Below are positions 49,899-58,500 of a DNA stretch of 58,500 nucleotides, piece after piece. Location: assembly GCF_964340395.1 (NCBI RefSeq), contig NC_135550.1, forward strand, positions 5,414,601 to 5,473,100, written 5' to 3'. The notes below the pieces were generated by a model. It did no database searches, was not told the origin of the DNA, and was given only the letters and a program-made list of their open reading frames with translations. The position numbers and the translations under genes are program-made. The number at the start of each line of letters is the position of its first letter. The stretch's first letter is position 1. This DNA comes from Glandiceps talaboti (taxonomy: Eukaryota; Hemichordata; Enteropneusta; Spengelidae).

Positions 49899-51952
49899 AT
49901 TTATCTATTTGTTTGTTTATTTGTTTTTAATATAATTCTTGGGTTCCTTGTGCCTGGAGTCCATTCAGTCATTCTTGCAGTATATTCTAAACATTAAACT
50001 CTCTTACCTTAGGTGAATACTGCTTCTCTGTCTCAGATTTACTGACTGGTTTACATAAAATTTCAGGGTTGCACCTATCATATTGGTCAGAATTGTCCTT
50101 GCTAATTATGTTTTCATATGCAAAATTATTCACAACCTGAAATGAAATGACAGTAAAATTAGTGACCTGATGCAGAGAATTTTAGTGATGAAGCATCTTC
50201 TGAGTGAAAATGTTCCTCATCTGTGGAAAATGAAAGAGATTGTACAATGGTGGAAAACGGTGAGTATTCAAATATAATTTGAACAGGAAGAATTTACTTG
50301 TGAAATGTACAACACTGTATGTATGCAGACAGTCCTTTCTAGGTTCCCAGGCTACATTCTGCATATATGCAGACATGTTTACTCATTTTGATTTGCCTCC
50401 AATTTCACCTCTTCACCTTATATCTGGGTAAATTATATATTTGACAATATATATATAATGTGTGGATAAGGCACATTGTGTGGTTCTGATTACATTCATT
50501 TTAAGATAGGTGGGGTAGGTAGATTTTTTATTTGATTAATTTTTTTTTTTCATATGTGAGTATTTAGTTCAGGTAGTTATGTTTTTCTGTTGTTTTCATA
50601 TGGTCTCTGTGTTATTAATGGCTTCTTCTCATCAGATGTACAGCCATTACAGATTGGAAGAACAGTTTTATATTGTCTTTTACAGTTGATGTCAGTTTCC
50701 ACATCCACTATTTCTTGGGAGACTTCACAATTTTCACGATTTTCGGAATCAAACAACTTTTTTATTTTGCCTACGAAGAAAACGGGATTGATTGTATGTT
50801 TTATTATTCCTTTCAAGTTAAAAGTTGATAATTGTAGAGTAGGTAAGATCCTACTCTGTAGTGGAGAAAGTCCTTGGCCTAGGGAGTCTTTTGCATGAAA
50901 AGTCCTTGACCTAGGGAGTCTTTTGTATGTAAAGTCTATATTGCATCTTTATAATGAAAATAAGGTCAAATTTTCATTCATAGATTTTTTGGGGTATGGA
51001 TTTGTTTTGTTTCTGATCTATTTCGGGGGGGGGGGGGGGACTTAAGTATCCGTTGGTGTGAGTTTGAGTGAAGGGGCTAAATATAAATGACAAATTAAAT
51101 TGGATGGGTTTGGTCGATACAATTCCAGACTCCTTAAAAAGTAAGCCGGTTCCAGAGTTTTCCAATACATCTGTATTGGTGAGGAAAACTTGTTGCTTGA
51201 AGAATAGATTTATTCAAATGAAAATTACTCGGCAAGATTATTGGTCATCCAAAGTCCAAAATTTCTATACAGCGTTCTCTCAATTTTGAGGAACTTGATT
51301 GGAGAACACTATATGAATTGAAATGGAAATTTTCTTTGTTTAGTAGTACGTAAATATGTATATTGTTTCAAAGTTTTCTGATCAAATCCCATCTTTTACA
51401 GGTCTACTACTTAAGAAATTATATGAAAGCGAATTGTATCTTGCAAGAATTAATGACACGCTAGACGTCCCCATCTCAGAAAGCGGTCTCCACTCAATGA
51501 CTTGTTGACTTTGTAAAGTGAGTTTATTTTGTGTCAAAATTGATTAACCAACAAATCTCTTTATTTGTATATATTCTGTGTATTTTCATTCCTTCTCTTG
51601 TCTCACCGTTGTCTACAATTTATAAAGCAATAAACACATTCATTTTAAACAGTATAAAAAGTCAATTAATAGATGACTTAATACAGTTAGCACATTGAAA
51701 GTCATTTCAAAATCTCACAAAATTTCGCACAAGTTCTTCTATTCAAAGTATGTACAATTCTATGTTTAGGAATTCTATTGTTTGTGAGATGCTAGAACTA
51801 TGCAAAGCAATTAATCTATTAAGTGTGAATTTTTTAATTTTTTTTTTAATTTTCTTAAAAATAAGTTTTTATTCTGAGTATTTTCTGACAGTGAGATGTT
51901 AAAACTTCATGTCCATATTAGCGCTGAATCAAATACGATCTTGTCTGTTTGG

Positions 51953-52001
<49 letters not shown>

Positions 52002-53973
52002 ATAGTGATTGGGAGAAACTGGTCAAAAAGTAGACGCAAAATTTGATATTAAGACTTGATGACTACAATGATAAACATACACAATAAACAATTACAAATT
52101 ATTACTGACAATGAAAAGAAACAATACACAACAAATACGGGGACAAGAATAATATCAAGTTTAAAATAATGACTGACTTACCTTATCAGTAAATATCAAT
52201 GGGTATATGACAACAGGTAGTGTCTCTTGTAGTTGGATTTCTATAGGTCTGGTTAATTTGAAATGTTGTTGTGATTTCTCATCATACACTTGATGGATTG
52301 TTATCATGTCACCTGCTAATTCTGAAACCTGATAGATGCATGGTTTATATCAAATGCAGCAGAAAAGACATCAGATATGAAACTTTAACGAGACTCTGTC
52401 TAGATTGTACATCAATTCAATGGATCATAATTTTAGATATTATTCCCACATATTTTCTTTGTTCAGCTGAGGAAAATATGAGTGACCTGAGGGGCCTTGT
52501 CATTACAAGTCACTAGATGAGTAGTGACAAACCCCTTAGGTCACAAATGTTTATCAGCTGAATAAAGAGAAATATTGGGGAATAGTATAATTATACCAGT
52601 GCCAGTAATATTAGTAATATATTAAAAGAAAAATCAAAAGGAAATAATGATAATTTTGAATGTTTTGAATCATATTTCAAACACAGCAGAATCAATATAA
52701 TAGAAACACACTGTAAATGCGTTGTGTCATGACATAGAACAATCTGGGTATAAATTAATTAATTCCATATATTTTGTTCAACTTGGCTTCTGCTTGGTAT
52801 AATTTATGATATACATGTCAATACAATTCTAAACACCTGATACATACAATGTAATTTCACTACCTAAATATTTTAAGTTAATTATTTAAATTTGGTCATT
52901 AGGATGGTGTAATGTAACAGGATTCAAATCTGACATGTAGACAAGTATAATGTAAATGCATTTGTCACATATATACTTTTAAATGGAAAGGAAAATACAA
53001 AAATATGTTGTTGTTGTTGTTGTTGTTGTTGTTATGGTTACATTTTGAAACAAAATGCAATTTACTATCCTCATTGCAAATATTTGGCATCTGCTGCTGA
53101 ACAATAGTTGGAAAAATTAATTCAAACGTACAGTCAATTTTTGATTTGCACTTGCTTTTTTTGACAGGCGCTCTAAAGGCGCGATCACAATCTTAATACT
53201 ATAAAAAACTGCATGTAAATTGTTGCAGCAACCATAGACCCCCCAGGGTCTATGCAGCAACTAATTGCAATAATCTTCGAACTTGTCATGTGTCCTATAG
53301 TATACTAATAGTCTGATGATTAGATTGGGTATATGAAAATTTCGACCATTATTTCTGGGCTTTTTATATCAACACGTTTTTTTTTGTATTCAACAACTTC
53401 GCGATTCGTTGTCTACATTAGTAGTAGTACATACACAACAATGATTCGAAACGAATGAAAAAATTTGCGGCCCTTTATAGCATGCAATAGTCCATACCGT
53501 TATTATTCATAAACTCGTGTGTTTATATTATACTCAACGTTATTCTGTAACTATTCTAATCCCACTTTGTTCATATACTTTACTGTCACCAGTTTACGGT
53601 TGACTCTGTACAACTGTTGGGCAACAATCATAGAAAATTCTGACTTTACCAAACTTACCGATAAATTTGACGACACGGGATTTGAAGTTGCGTTGACACT
53701 AACGTTCAATGTGATAACTGTTTGTTGGTGTCCGCCAGACGATATAACAGCTCTTGAATGTACACTACGACCATAGGTGTGGATTACAAAATATTGCTGG
53801 TTGTCTGTGGCTGAAGTCTGTATTGTTGAAGCTAAAACGTTCATACACGATGCAAGTAATATTGTAACTGTGGCAAGGCACATGCAAGGTATTTTGTTGG
53901 CGCTGCATAACTGTCCATCTTCTCGACGTAACGTTACATGTTGGGAGTGTGTCAATGCATTTCGCGATGGCAT
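27927..53973 (-). CDS. HAP2: HAP2/GCS1-like gamete fusogen with giant repeat exon, 16 exons, about 3,619 aa
   Basis: HAP2/GCS1 is a class II-like fusogen that merges gamete membranes. Exons (5' to 3'): 53973-53659, 52328-52182, 50136-50008, 48920-48766, 47793-47607, 46588-46466, 45872-45699, 45158-44986, 44811-36275, 35199-35005, 33573-33542, 32108-31964, 31363-31184, 30431-30307, 29039-28944, 28073-27927. Every junction is GT-AG and in phase. A hydrophobic signal (residues 31-49, LATVTILLAS) follows a 30-residue preamble; a second Met at 53883 would start right at it. Residues 198-250 carry the family signature GFCCYC, RGGQDC, THCL and LWY. CDKTGVSYQAF...CNK...SCLQNQ follows at about 373-400. 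The TM helix is at 3366-3383 (AFIAITLTILLLLVLFIG) followed by KRLKAK. Without exon 9 the protein would be about 773 aa, normal for the family. The usual domain III region is not recognisable. The family call is secure; expression of the full chain is inferred. Confidence 0.9.
28248..28293. repeat. (CCCA)n microsatellite
   Basis: Poly-C followed by about ten CCCA units, in the last intron of the HAP2-like gene. Confidence 0.95.
29465..29830. mobile_element. Foldback element family A, copy 2
   Basis: Central hairpin: TGACCTAAGGGTTGTCACTA faces TAGTGACAACCCCTAGGTCA, flanked by GCCAGAAAATACT and its inverse. Located in intron 14 of the HAP2-like gene. Related to 1-360 and 52430-52745. Confidence 0.7.
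30005..30265. mobile_element. Family B element, copy 2
   Basis: Shares TTTACACTGAAGGGAATAGG, CTGACTCCCATGATGCAATA, a GATACCCTATA block, AATCGTAAGTAATTGTAGGT and CTGGAGTGGTG with copies at 1720-2095 and 47270-47560. Just downstream of exon 14, in intron 14. Confidence 0.65.
30605..30852. mobile_element. Family D element, copy 2, with poly-G run
   Basis: Uninterrupted version of the repeat at 8220-8735. It ends near CACACTTGTAAACATTCG and then a poly-G run of about 20 (about 30830-30849). In intron 13. Confidence 0.6.
31465..31825 (-). mobile_element. tRNA-derived SINE
   Basis: On the minus strand it begins near 31825 with a tRNA-like head. An A-box-like GATAGTCGAGTGGTTAGAG is followed about 30 bp later by the B box GGTTCGAGCC. 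A unique body follows, and the tail GTAAAGTGCTTTGAGCACTG then ends ATATAAAAACCACCATTATT, the kind of 3' end shared with L2/CR1-like LINEs. About 360 bp in intron 12 of the HAP2-like gene, in the same orientation as the gene. Confidence 0.82.
33096..33281. repeat. 61-bp tandem repeat, 3 copies
   Basis: Three copies of a 61-bp unit starting GTGAAACACCATTGGCAAAT; the third is diverged. In intron 11 of the HAP2-like gene. Confidence 0.9.
34095..34935. repeat. Diverged approx. 21-bp satellite split by an insertion
   Basis: Imperfect copies of an ATGATGTGCATACTTAATTA-like unit at about 34095-34215 and again at about 34655-34935. The two halves are separated by the family C element at 34225-34645. 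In intron 10 of the HAP2-like gene. Confidence 0.75.
34225..34645. mobile_element. Family C terminal-inverted-repeat element, full copy
   Basis: The left end AGTTCAATGTTGGATAAAAA is mirrored by TTTTTTATCCTTAGCATTGA then ACTACTGATCTCA at the right; both ends are followed inward by poly-C tracts. About 420 bp and non-coding. Partial copies are at 13405-13560 and, inverted, at 19300-19445. It interrupts a satellite. Confidence 0.75.
35005..35199 (-). CDS. HAP2: HAP2-like exon 10: juxtamembrane and transmembrane exon
   Basis: Acceptor CCTAATACAG. Encodes an acidic linker (ILNDGEPNDSTTDYW), an amphipathic stretch (VAEDVKDLIAGMLQYL) and the start of the TM helix (AFIAITLTILLLL), ending TTAG|GTGAGC. 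Exon 11 (33542-33573, only 32 bp) completes the helix with VLFIG and adds the stop-transfer KRLKAK. Confidence 0.85.
35336..35998. repeat. 39-bp minisatellite, about 17 copies
   Basis: Units begin TTGACCCAAAACCACACTAA and contain a GTCAGTCAGAATACC core; a few copies are 38 or 36 bp. It lies in the intron between the giant exon 9 and the TM exon 10, about 140 bp from exon 10, and is unrelated in sequence to the 90-bp coding repeat. Confidence 0.96.
36275..44811 (-). CDS. HAP2: HAP2-like exon 9: 8.5-kb repeat-coding exon
   Basis: A single open frame of about 2,845 codons. The acceptor CCTTTACAG at 44812 gives AG|G (Arg) with exon 8, and the donor CTG|GTAATA at 36274 gives G|AT (Asp) with the TM exon 10. 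Skipping it would shift the frame, because exon 8 ends after two codon bases and exon 10 needs one. It has a non-repetitive acidic head (44811-42805, 669 aa) containing a four-copy 60-bp repeat at about 44440-44680, three arrays of 90-bp units, and a 546-bp module before each array (the first slightly shorter). Composition is Glu, Asp, Ser, Asn, Lys and Gln with almost no aromatic or Cys residues outside the modules, so it is probably disordered. No indel breaks the frame across 54 units, which argues for selection on coding. Confidence 0.88.
36321..37760 (-). repeat. 90-bp coding repeat array 3, 16 units
   Basis: Sixteen units; unit 5 has NNVYEEE, losing the sequon. The array is followed by 46 bp coding DNTAVEQGHKKEQIA plus G, which is the tail of the spacer module, and then the splice donor. 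Confidence 0.95.
38307..40286 (-). repeat. 90-bp coding repeat array 2, 22 units
   Basis: Twenty-two units of the same 30-residue repeat. The first unit (GDLATGSALSREIKDDYKVS) lacks the sequon, as does the first unit of array 1. The array is exactly six units longer than array 1 (module-to-module distances 1,986 and 2,526 bp). Confidence 0.95.
40287..40832 (-). repeat. Higher-order spacer module, copy 2 of 3 (others 37761-38306 and about 42273-42804)
   Basis: A 546-bp (182-codon) block between arrays, almost identical in three places. It contains two related segments, SSQCENNKHSFLTFLETFSK and SSHQCENNKHSFLTFLETLF, each with one Cys and a predicted amphipathic LETF helix, and three diverged 30-residue-like units (GNLTTESN, GNQATASN, GNLATEST). 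It ends VEQGHKKEQIDGN. The paired Cys-helix motifs could form local disulfides or assembly points. Confidence 0.9.
40833..42272 (-). repeat. 90-bp coding repeat array 1, 16 units
   Basis: Sixteen 30-codon units starting GN(L/Q)AT and containing SKESKDDNNVSEEEQ. The variable slots are residues 25-26 (NN, IG, IK, SK, NE, SN) and the TQ/IH/PQ/AQ slot near residue 8. All units but the first carry the N-V-S sequon. The last unit runs into EKEHRQEESADD. Confidence 0.95.
47270..47560. mobile_element. Family B element, copy 3
   Basis: Shares GAGATGTTTTACAATGAAAG, GTTGACTTCCATCATG, CGATACCCTATAAAGGCACA, AAATTGCAGGTAATCGTACG and CCTGGAGTGGTGTTCCCCTT with the other two copies. It lies just downstream of exon 5, in intron 5. 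Confidence 0.65.
48766..48920 (-). CDS. HAP2: HAP2-like exon 4: HAP2-GCS1 signature domain
   Basis: TTGCAG acceptor, then GFCCYCKDF, RGGQDC and HSSTHCLIHDNLW. The last codon is split (TG|G) with exon 5, giving DNLW-YLVHNIG. The Cys spacing (paired Cys after GF, Cys after the RGG motif, Cys in THCL) and the terminal WY are the diagnostic pattern of the HAP2-GCS1 family domain. This exon is the strongest evidence for the identity of the gene. Confidence 0.93.
49865..49901. repeat. (AAAT)n microsatellite
   Basis: Nine AAAT units next to an (AAAC)-rich stretch; intron 3 of the HAP2-like gene. A second (AAAT)n of about 12 units is at 51955-52003 in intron 2. Confidence 0.93.
52430..52745. mobile_element. 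Foldback element family A, copy 3
   Basis: Central hairpin: TGAGTGACCTGAGGGG..TTGTCA faces TAGTGACAAACCCCTTAGGT, flanked by TCAGCTGAGGAAAATA and its inverse. The right side includes GTCATGACATAGAACAAT, the inverse of a motif in the 29465 copy. In intron 1. Confidence 0.65.
53008..53034. repeat. (TTG)n microsatellite
   Basis: Nine TTG units in intron 1 of the HAP2-like gene. Confidence 0.9.
53659..53973 (-). CDS. HAP2: HAP2-like exon 1: start and signal peptide
   Basis: ATG 53973 is the first Met after an in-frame TAA (about 30 bp upstream) and has A at -3. ATG 53883 has a weaker context but would put the signal peptide at the extreme N-terminus. The exon ends in phase 0 at a consensus GTAAGT. 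The mature N-terminus is Ser/Thr/Val-rich with NVSVNATS sequons, as expected for an extracellular domain I strand region. Confidence 0.75.
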
Positions 53974-56380
53974 TGTCCAATGATCAAGTTTAGCTGTATT
54001 GTGTTGTTATCCCAAGGTGGTTCAGTTGTAGCATGTCATACTTATTATGGCTAGTTGTAAGTACGTACTGATTACTCATTGTTCAAACGCAGTATCACTT
54101 CTGCCACGCGTCCGCTATCATCGATTTTTGCTGTTGGTCGATTTTGTGTTTGAACTGTGACATCCCGACGGTGTACACAGTGACGTCACGAGGGATTCCC
54201 TTCCCTCCAACTGTAATCAGTGGAGCGTCCACTCACTATCTGCAGCAACCTGCTTCTTGTTTACCCTTTGAGTGAACACGGTACATAATTATTGCTTTAC
54301 ATTTTTTGGAATAATTTTCATATTTATCCACAGTGTGATAATTTTTTCATTCTTGCGTTTTTTTCGTTTTTTCTTATAATCTGACGAGGTTTGCGAAACA
54401 TTAAAGTGTGCTGTAGTTCGTCAATATTGTAATTGATTAAAAAAAAAAAAAAAAAAAGTGCGAAAAATCGCTAGTAAAGCAGCAGCAATCTCAGGTGAAA
54501 ATCAAACTTCAAATACCATATCACTGGTTCTTTTCTTGTGTACTTTTTCTTTATCTTCAACAAAGTTTTGCAAACATCCATCATTTCCCAACATAGCAGT
54601 CATAAATGTATACAGTCCAAAATCTTTCTAATTTATTTATTAGAGCACAGGGAACCCAGGAACCATGTCATAACCCCCCCCCCCCCCAAACAAAAAAAAA
54701 CACAAAAAAACCCAAACAAACCAACAAAAAAACAACAAAAACAATAACAACAAACAAACAGATAAACAAACAAATGTTTTGTCGTTCCCCAATTGTTGAA
54801 ATATTGTAGGCAATGGTTAAATTTTGAACATCGTATTGTGCACCACCATACTTCATACATTAATACATCGACACAGTGGACGATTATGGTCAGCCCATAC
54901 CTTCAACTCCATCATTTACTTGTAGAAAATGTTTCTGTATTTTTAAGGTGAACAAGTTTCACGGTATGTAATCAAATCAGTTGCACTTACACTGGATTGA
55001 ATAATTCCGCTTCATAATGCGATCGGTCCATTTTTTTCCACTGGAGTATAGATGGGAATGGCGTTTCCATCCTTTATTATCTTTACAAACATTTATACAC
55101 TGGAAACAATTGATGTTTTTATCACTTCACAGCAGATAGTACTGTTCACGTAGTTGAAATAGCTGCCAAGAGTGTGCCATGGACTGTGGGATATCTAATC
55201 AATTTCCATCATATGGTCCAACTTCCGTCATGCAAAAAAGTTTTGTCCTCGAATGTTATGTTTTGTCCCCAGACATTAATTAATGTTGCATCCTGTTAAT
55301 TTCCTCAACAAGAAAAGGAGGTTGTAAGGTGACTAATAATGTTTCTGTAATCAGAGTACAAGATTTCAATAGACTTATATGCATATTTTGGTTTGACATT
55401 TGAACATTTTTATACAAATTTTGAGTTTTTTCATGAAAAATTGGTGTACTTACTGCTCTAAGGGTTAATAGTTTGCAAAGAGATTTTTTAAGTCTTGTTA
55501 CAAAACTTTAGAAAAGTCGGTTCTAATATTTCAAATATTGCATCAATAAAAAATTAAACATTTTATCCTGCAATTTAAATGTTATCACTCGAAAATAAAG
55601 TTTGGCCTCAAGAATTAAAAATCTCTTTTTTGCAAATTAAATTTTCTCTGTAAAAAGAATGTTTTGTCATAGAAATTTTAACTTTTTGCTTTGATATTTC
55701 TATTTTGAACCAAAAAAAACCCAAACAGAAGTTTTATTCTTGTATAAAATATCTTGCTCTCAAAAATCAATTATTTATTCCTCAAATTTACTGTTCCTGT
55801 GTCAGCTATCGGCCACAGTAGCTATGAGATTAGGCCCCCCCCCCACTAAAGATTTCACCAGTGTTGAACAAGACCGTGAGATATGCAAGTGGATAACCAC
55901 TACCTTTCAATCTATGATCCTTTGTATAGAAAGAAATGTGAAATGCATCAGAAGTCTGAAGAAACCATCATCTTTGATAACGTAATGTTGAAACAGAACA
56001 GGGTTTATGGGAAACCTCTTGTGGTGACATCATTTTGACCCTGATCTATTTGTTTCGACATGCTCTGTATTTGCCCAAGACCAATCGCTCTAGCAGACAA
56101 CTGTATTTCTCAGTCAAATCTTAATCCTAATTTGATAATTGGCCTTTCAGAAAGGTATTGGACAGTTCTTGTAGAATTAAGTAGTTTAGCAGTAGCTATG
56201 GGACATAAAGTCATTACTATATACATCTTCACAGACCTAGCACTTGTAGTTCTTCATATTTTTTGTACTATAATATTTGGGTGAGGGTTTGCTAGTATCA
56301 TTATGTCTGTGTGTATCTAGTCTTTCAAAGGTATAAAAATGACATTATGAGCCAACAAGTTACAATTCTGCCTTCTTTTT
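53974..56380. other. Intergenic region between HAP2-like 5' end and MED17 3' end
   Basis: The two minus-strand genes are separated by about 2.9 kb. The HAP2-like promoter should lie in the first part; no TATA box is clear. The rest holds homopolymer tracts (A near 54440, C and A near 54675-54770) and AT-rich sequence without recognised exons. Confidence 0.55.
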
Positions 56381-56383
56381 ATT
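56378..56383 (-). terminator. Candidate MED17 poly(A) signal AATAAA
   Basis: AATAAA on the minus strand about 505 bp after the MED17 stop codon. Plausible but not the only AT-rich candidate. Confidence 0.4.
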
Positions 56384-56887
56384 GCATATAAATATAATAT
56401 CTACATAGCATGCTGGGTGTTGGGAATGTAAAATATCTTTTGATTCAAAGGAAACTGTCCACTATAACCCTTATCTGTGGGTTATCAAGAGTCTGCAGTG
56501 TAGTCTAAGCATTCCAGCTGACGGTTTCAGGTTAATACTGCACGATACAGATCGTGAAAGCTGACCAGAATTTTGTATTCTGTAGCAGTTGTAATGTTCT
56601 CTTCTGCTTCCAATGAAACTTCACTTTCTCATTGGCCCACAGCTACTGTGATGTACTCAAGCAGCCAATCAGTGAAGGTCTTTCTCCTGTTTGGAAGTAT
56701 CCTTTTATATGTCCAAATACTAAGTACTTTTCAATAAGGAAAAATATCACTGTCACATTTGACTACCAAATATGTGTATTACCAAATAAAATTGGCAAAC
56801 CTACTCTCGTGGCCAATCACCATCCAGCTTTTAGAAAGCTGCAGGTAGCATCTGCCAATCACCATGTTTGTTCTAGACTGCCAGATT

Positions 56888-57983
56888 TCAGTGAGTCAAG
56901 GCAGCCATCAGAAGTTCAATTTTGTTTAAAAGATTACGTCCTTTCATCTTGTCAACATTGACTTCTTTAAAATATCCCCAAAGATTGTCCCACTTTCCAT
57001 CGATAATCACATCACTCTTTGATTCAGCAATACTTTGTTGATTTCTGGGAAACTGTACTGATACTTTAGTTCTACTGTCTGGTCCATTCCTGACAGCAAG
57101 AATTCTATGAAAACACAAAAAAAATGACACTAAGAATTAGTTTAATGAATGTAGGTAGATATTGCTATTATGTATTATGTATGTGTATTTTGATTACTGA
57201 CTTTAGCCAAAAAAAATGGAATGTTGTAGTTACAGACTGTCATTTTAAAAGAATACAGTTCACTTACCTATCTCCTGAAGGTGATATCAACATAATTCCT
57301 GCTGCATGTCCTATTTTTTCCATAGGTCCTACACCTAGGTGAGAACTACTCTGTAAGACCTGCCATCCCATCACTTTAGCTAGGGCCTGAATACCATTGA
57401 CTTGATGTTGGGCAATCTGAAAGGTTAAAGGTCAACATCTCCAACTCACTACTGGCAATTTGAAAGATTTGATGTAGAACCAATGACATAGATGTGTGTT
57501 GTTGTGATGAACAATGACCAGGGTATAAATCCCATATTTTCAGTTCAAATGTGTACAATTTAGCTAGTGTGCGCTGAAGAAGATTATGCACTGCAGTGTC
57601 CAGCACAGGCCACATTGTTCTTTTCATAGGATATGCAAATTCAATACTTGTTTACCACTAAACCAGCCATCCGGTAGCATGATATGCTAATTCATGACTG
57701 ATTTACATACAATATAAACGACTGAGCCATCTGGTAGTCTAACGTGATAATTCACTACTAACCGATCTACATACAAAATATACGACACAAGAAAAGAAAA
57801 GGTTACCCATGTTTTATAGTTGATGTTTTCATTTACAAAATCATGATGCCATTTAAACAATTTCAATACAAACACTGAAAACTTATCAATAACGTGGTTT
57901 TTAAGTGGTAAGTATACAATTATGTAAATACCATTCTGTTGGCTAATTTTTTATATATACAAATGATATTTGGGTTACTATAC

Positions 57984-58043
<60 letters not shown>

Positions 58044-58169
58044 TATTTGTTTACCTGTGTAAGAAGGAAATTCCTGATTTCTTGCTCCTCATAGGATAGT
58101 GTAGCAACTCTTCCATCTTTACAAACTCCTTTGACTTGGTCTATACCAATGACCAGCTGTAGTGGAGTC
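56888..58169 (-). CDS. MED17: Mediator subunit 17, last three exons (5' part beyond window)
   Basis: MED17 is the scaffold subunit of the Mediator head module, which links activators to RNA polymerase II in the nucleus. Exons: 58055 to about 58156-58169 ([31 protein letters not shown]), 57268-57416 ([43 protein letters not shown]) and 56888-57104 ([47 protein letters not shown], stop). Junctions are CAG|GTAAAC to TTTCAG|ATT (phase 0) and GATAG|GTAAGT to CATAG|A (split Arg). The pattern [24 protein letters not shown]....VRNGP and the terminal KMEGRN-like block are characteristic of the MED17 C-terminus. The acceptor of the most upstream exon is ambiguous (TGTAG at 58170 or TACAG at 58157). The stop falls near the usual family end. 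Confidence 0.92.
57986..58040. repeat. (AC)n microsatellite
   Basis: About 27 AC dinucleotides, starting about 15 bp after the splice donor of a MED17 exon on the minus strand, where it reads (GT)n immediately inside the intron. Confidence 0.96.
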
Positions 58170-58500
58170 CTACACAAGTATTACACAAGTATGTAAACAA
58201 AATATGTTTATCTTAAAATTAGGTATCATTGTTATCTGTTTATACATTTAAAGATTTCTTAGTGGTATTGTTTCCATTACTGTCTTGGTATGATTGTAAA
58301 GTTTTGAGTTCAACATTGACAGAAAAGTACGGAGATCTCTCATTCATTTTCTACACTGTACATGTTATTTGTGTGATTACTTTCACAAAGTATACAGCAA
58401 CTAATGATACTTGATTCATACTTTCATTATCCTACCTCATGACACATCTATTCTGTGTACTACCTCATGAAACGTTGTGTTTATGTCACCAATGGTGGTG

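Noticed and set aside
58463-58500. Possible further MED17 exon end (TTIGDINTTFHE before GTAGTA)
   Set aside because: Only about 12 codons are visible at the window edge, the donor is weak, and the phase fits only one of the two acceptor choices of the next exon, so it is not included.

Overview
This is a window from a eukaryotic, almost certainly metazoan, genome. Genes are split by GT-AG introns, the DNA is AT-rich, tacatgta-type words and microsatellites are abundant, there is a tRNA-derived SINE, and many short inverted-repeat elements sit in introns. The mix (animal-type ADSS, MED17, an A/B-type cyclin and a HAP2/GCS1 gamete fusogen) fits a marine invertebrate. HAP2 is absent from vertebrates and patchy in invertebrates, so I do not name a species.

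Layout: (1) 1-7258, minus strand: the 5' end of adenylosuccinate synthetase (exons 1 and 2 only; the rest lies left of the window), with a 24-bp satellite and mobile-element copies in its introns. (2) 7259-17190: no supported gene; inverted-repeat elements, (TATG)n, (AC)n, (AT)n and other simple repeats, and a terminal-inverted-repeat pair 3.1 kb apart. (3) 17190-24330, plus strand: a complete eight-coding-exon A/B-type cyclin with CCAAT and TATA boxes, a 5'-UTR intron and a poly(A) signal. (4) 24330-27926: no supported gene. (5) 27927-53973, minus strand: a complete 16-exon HAP2/GCS1-like gene in which every junction is GT-AG and phase-consistent, giving about 3,619 codons. (6) 56888-58500, minus strand: the 3' exons of Mediator subunit MED17.

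The standout is the HAP2-like gene. Exons 1-8 encode a signal peptide and a HAP2 ectodomain with the diagnostic GFCC...RGGQDC...THCL...WY signature. Exons 10-11 encode the transmembrane helix and exons 11-16 the cytoplasmic tail. Between them lies one 8,537-bp exon (36275-44811) coding for about 2,845 residues of acidic, Ser/Asn/Lys-rich sequence. It contains 54 units of 30 residues in three arrays (16, 22 and 16 units) separated by a 182-residue module. By HAP2 topology this tract lies outside the cell next to the membrane, and 51 of the 54 units carry an N-V-S or N-I-S glycosylation sequon. I infer a very long, possibly hyper-glycosylated stalk on a gamete fusogen, in the place where other HAP2 proteins have domain III.

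The genes do not form an operon and no shared pathway is evident. The cyclin and the putative gamete fusogen could both act in the germ line, but nothing in the sequence shows that.
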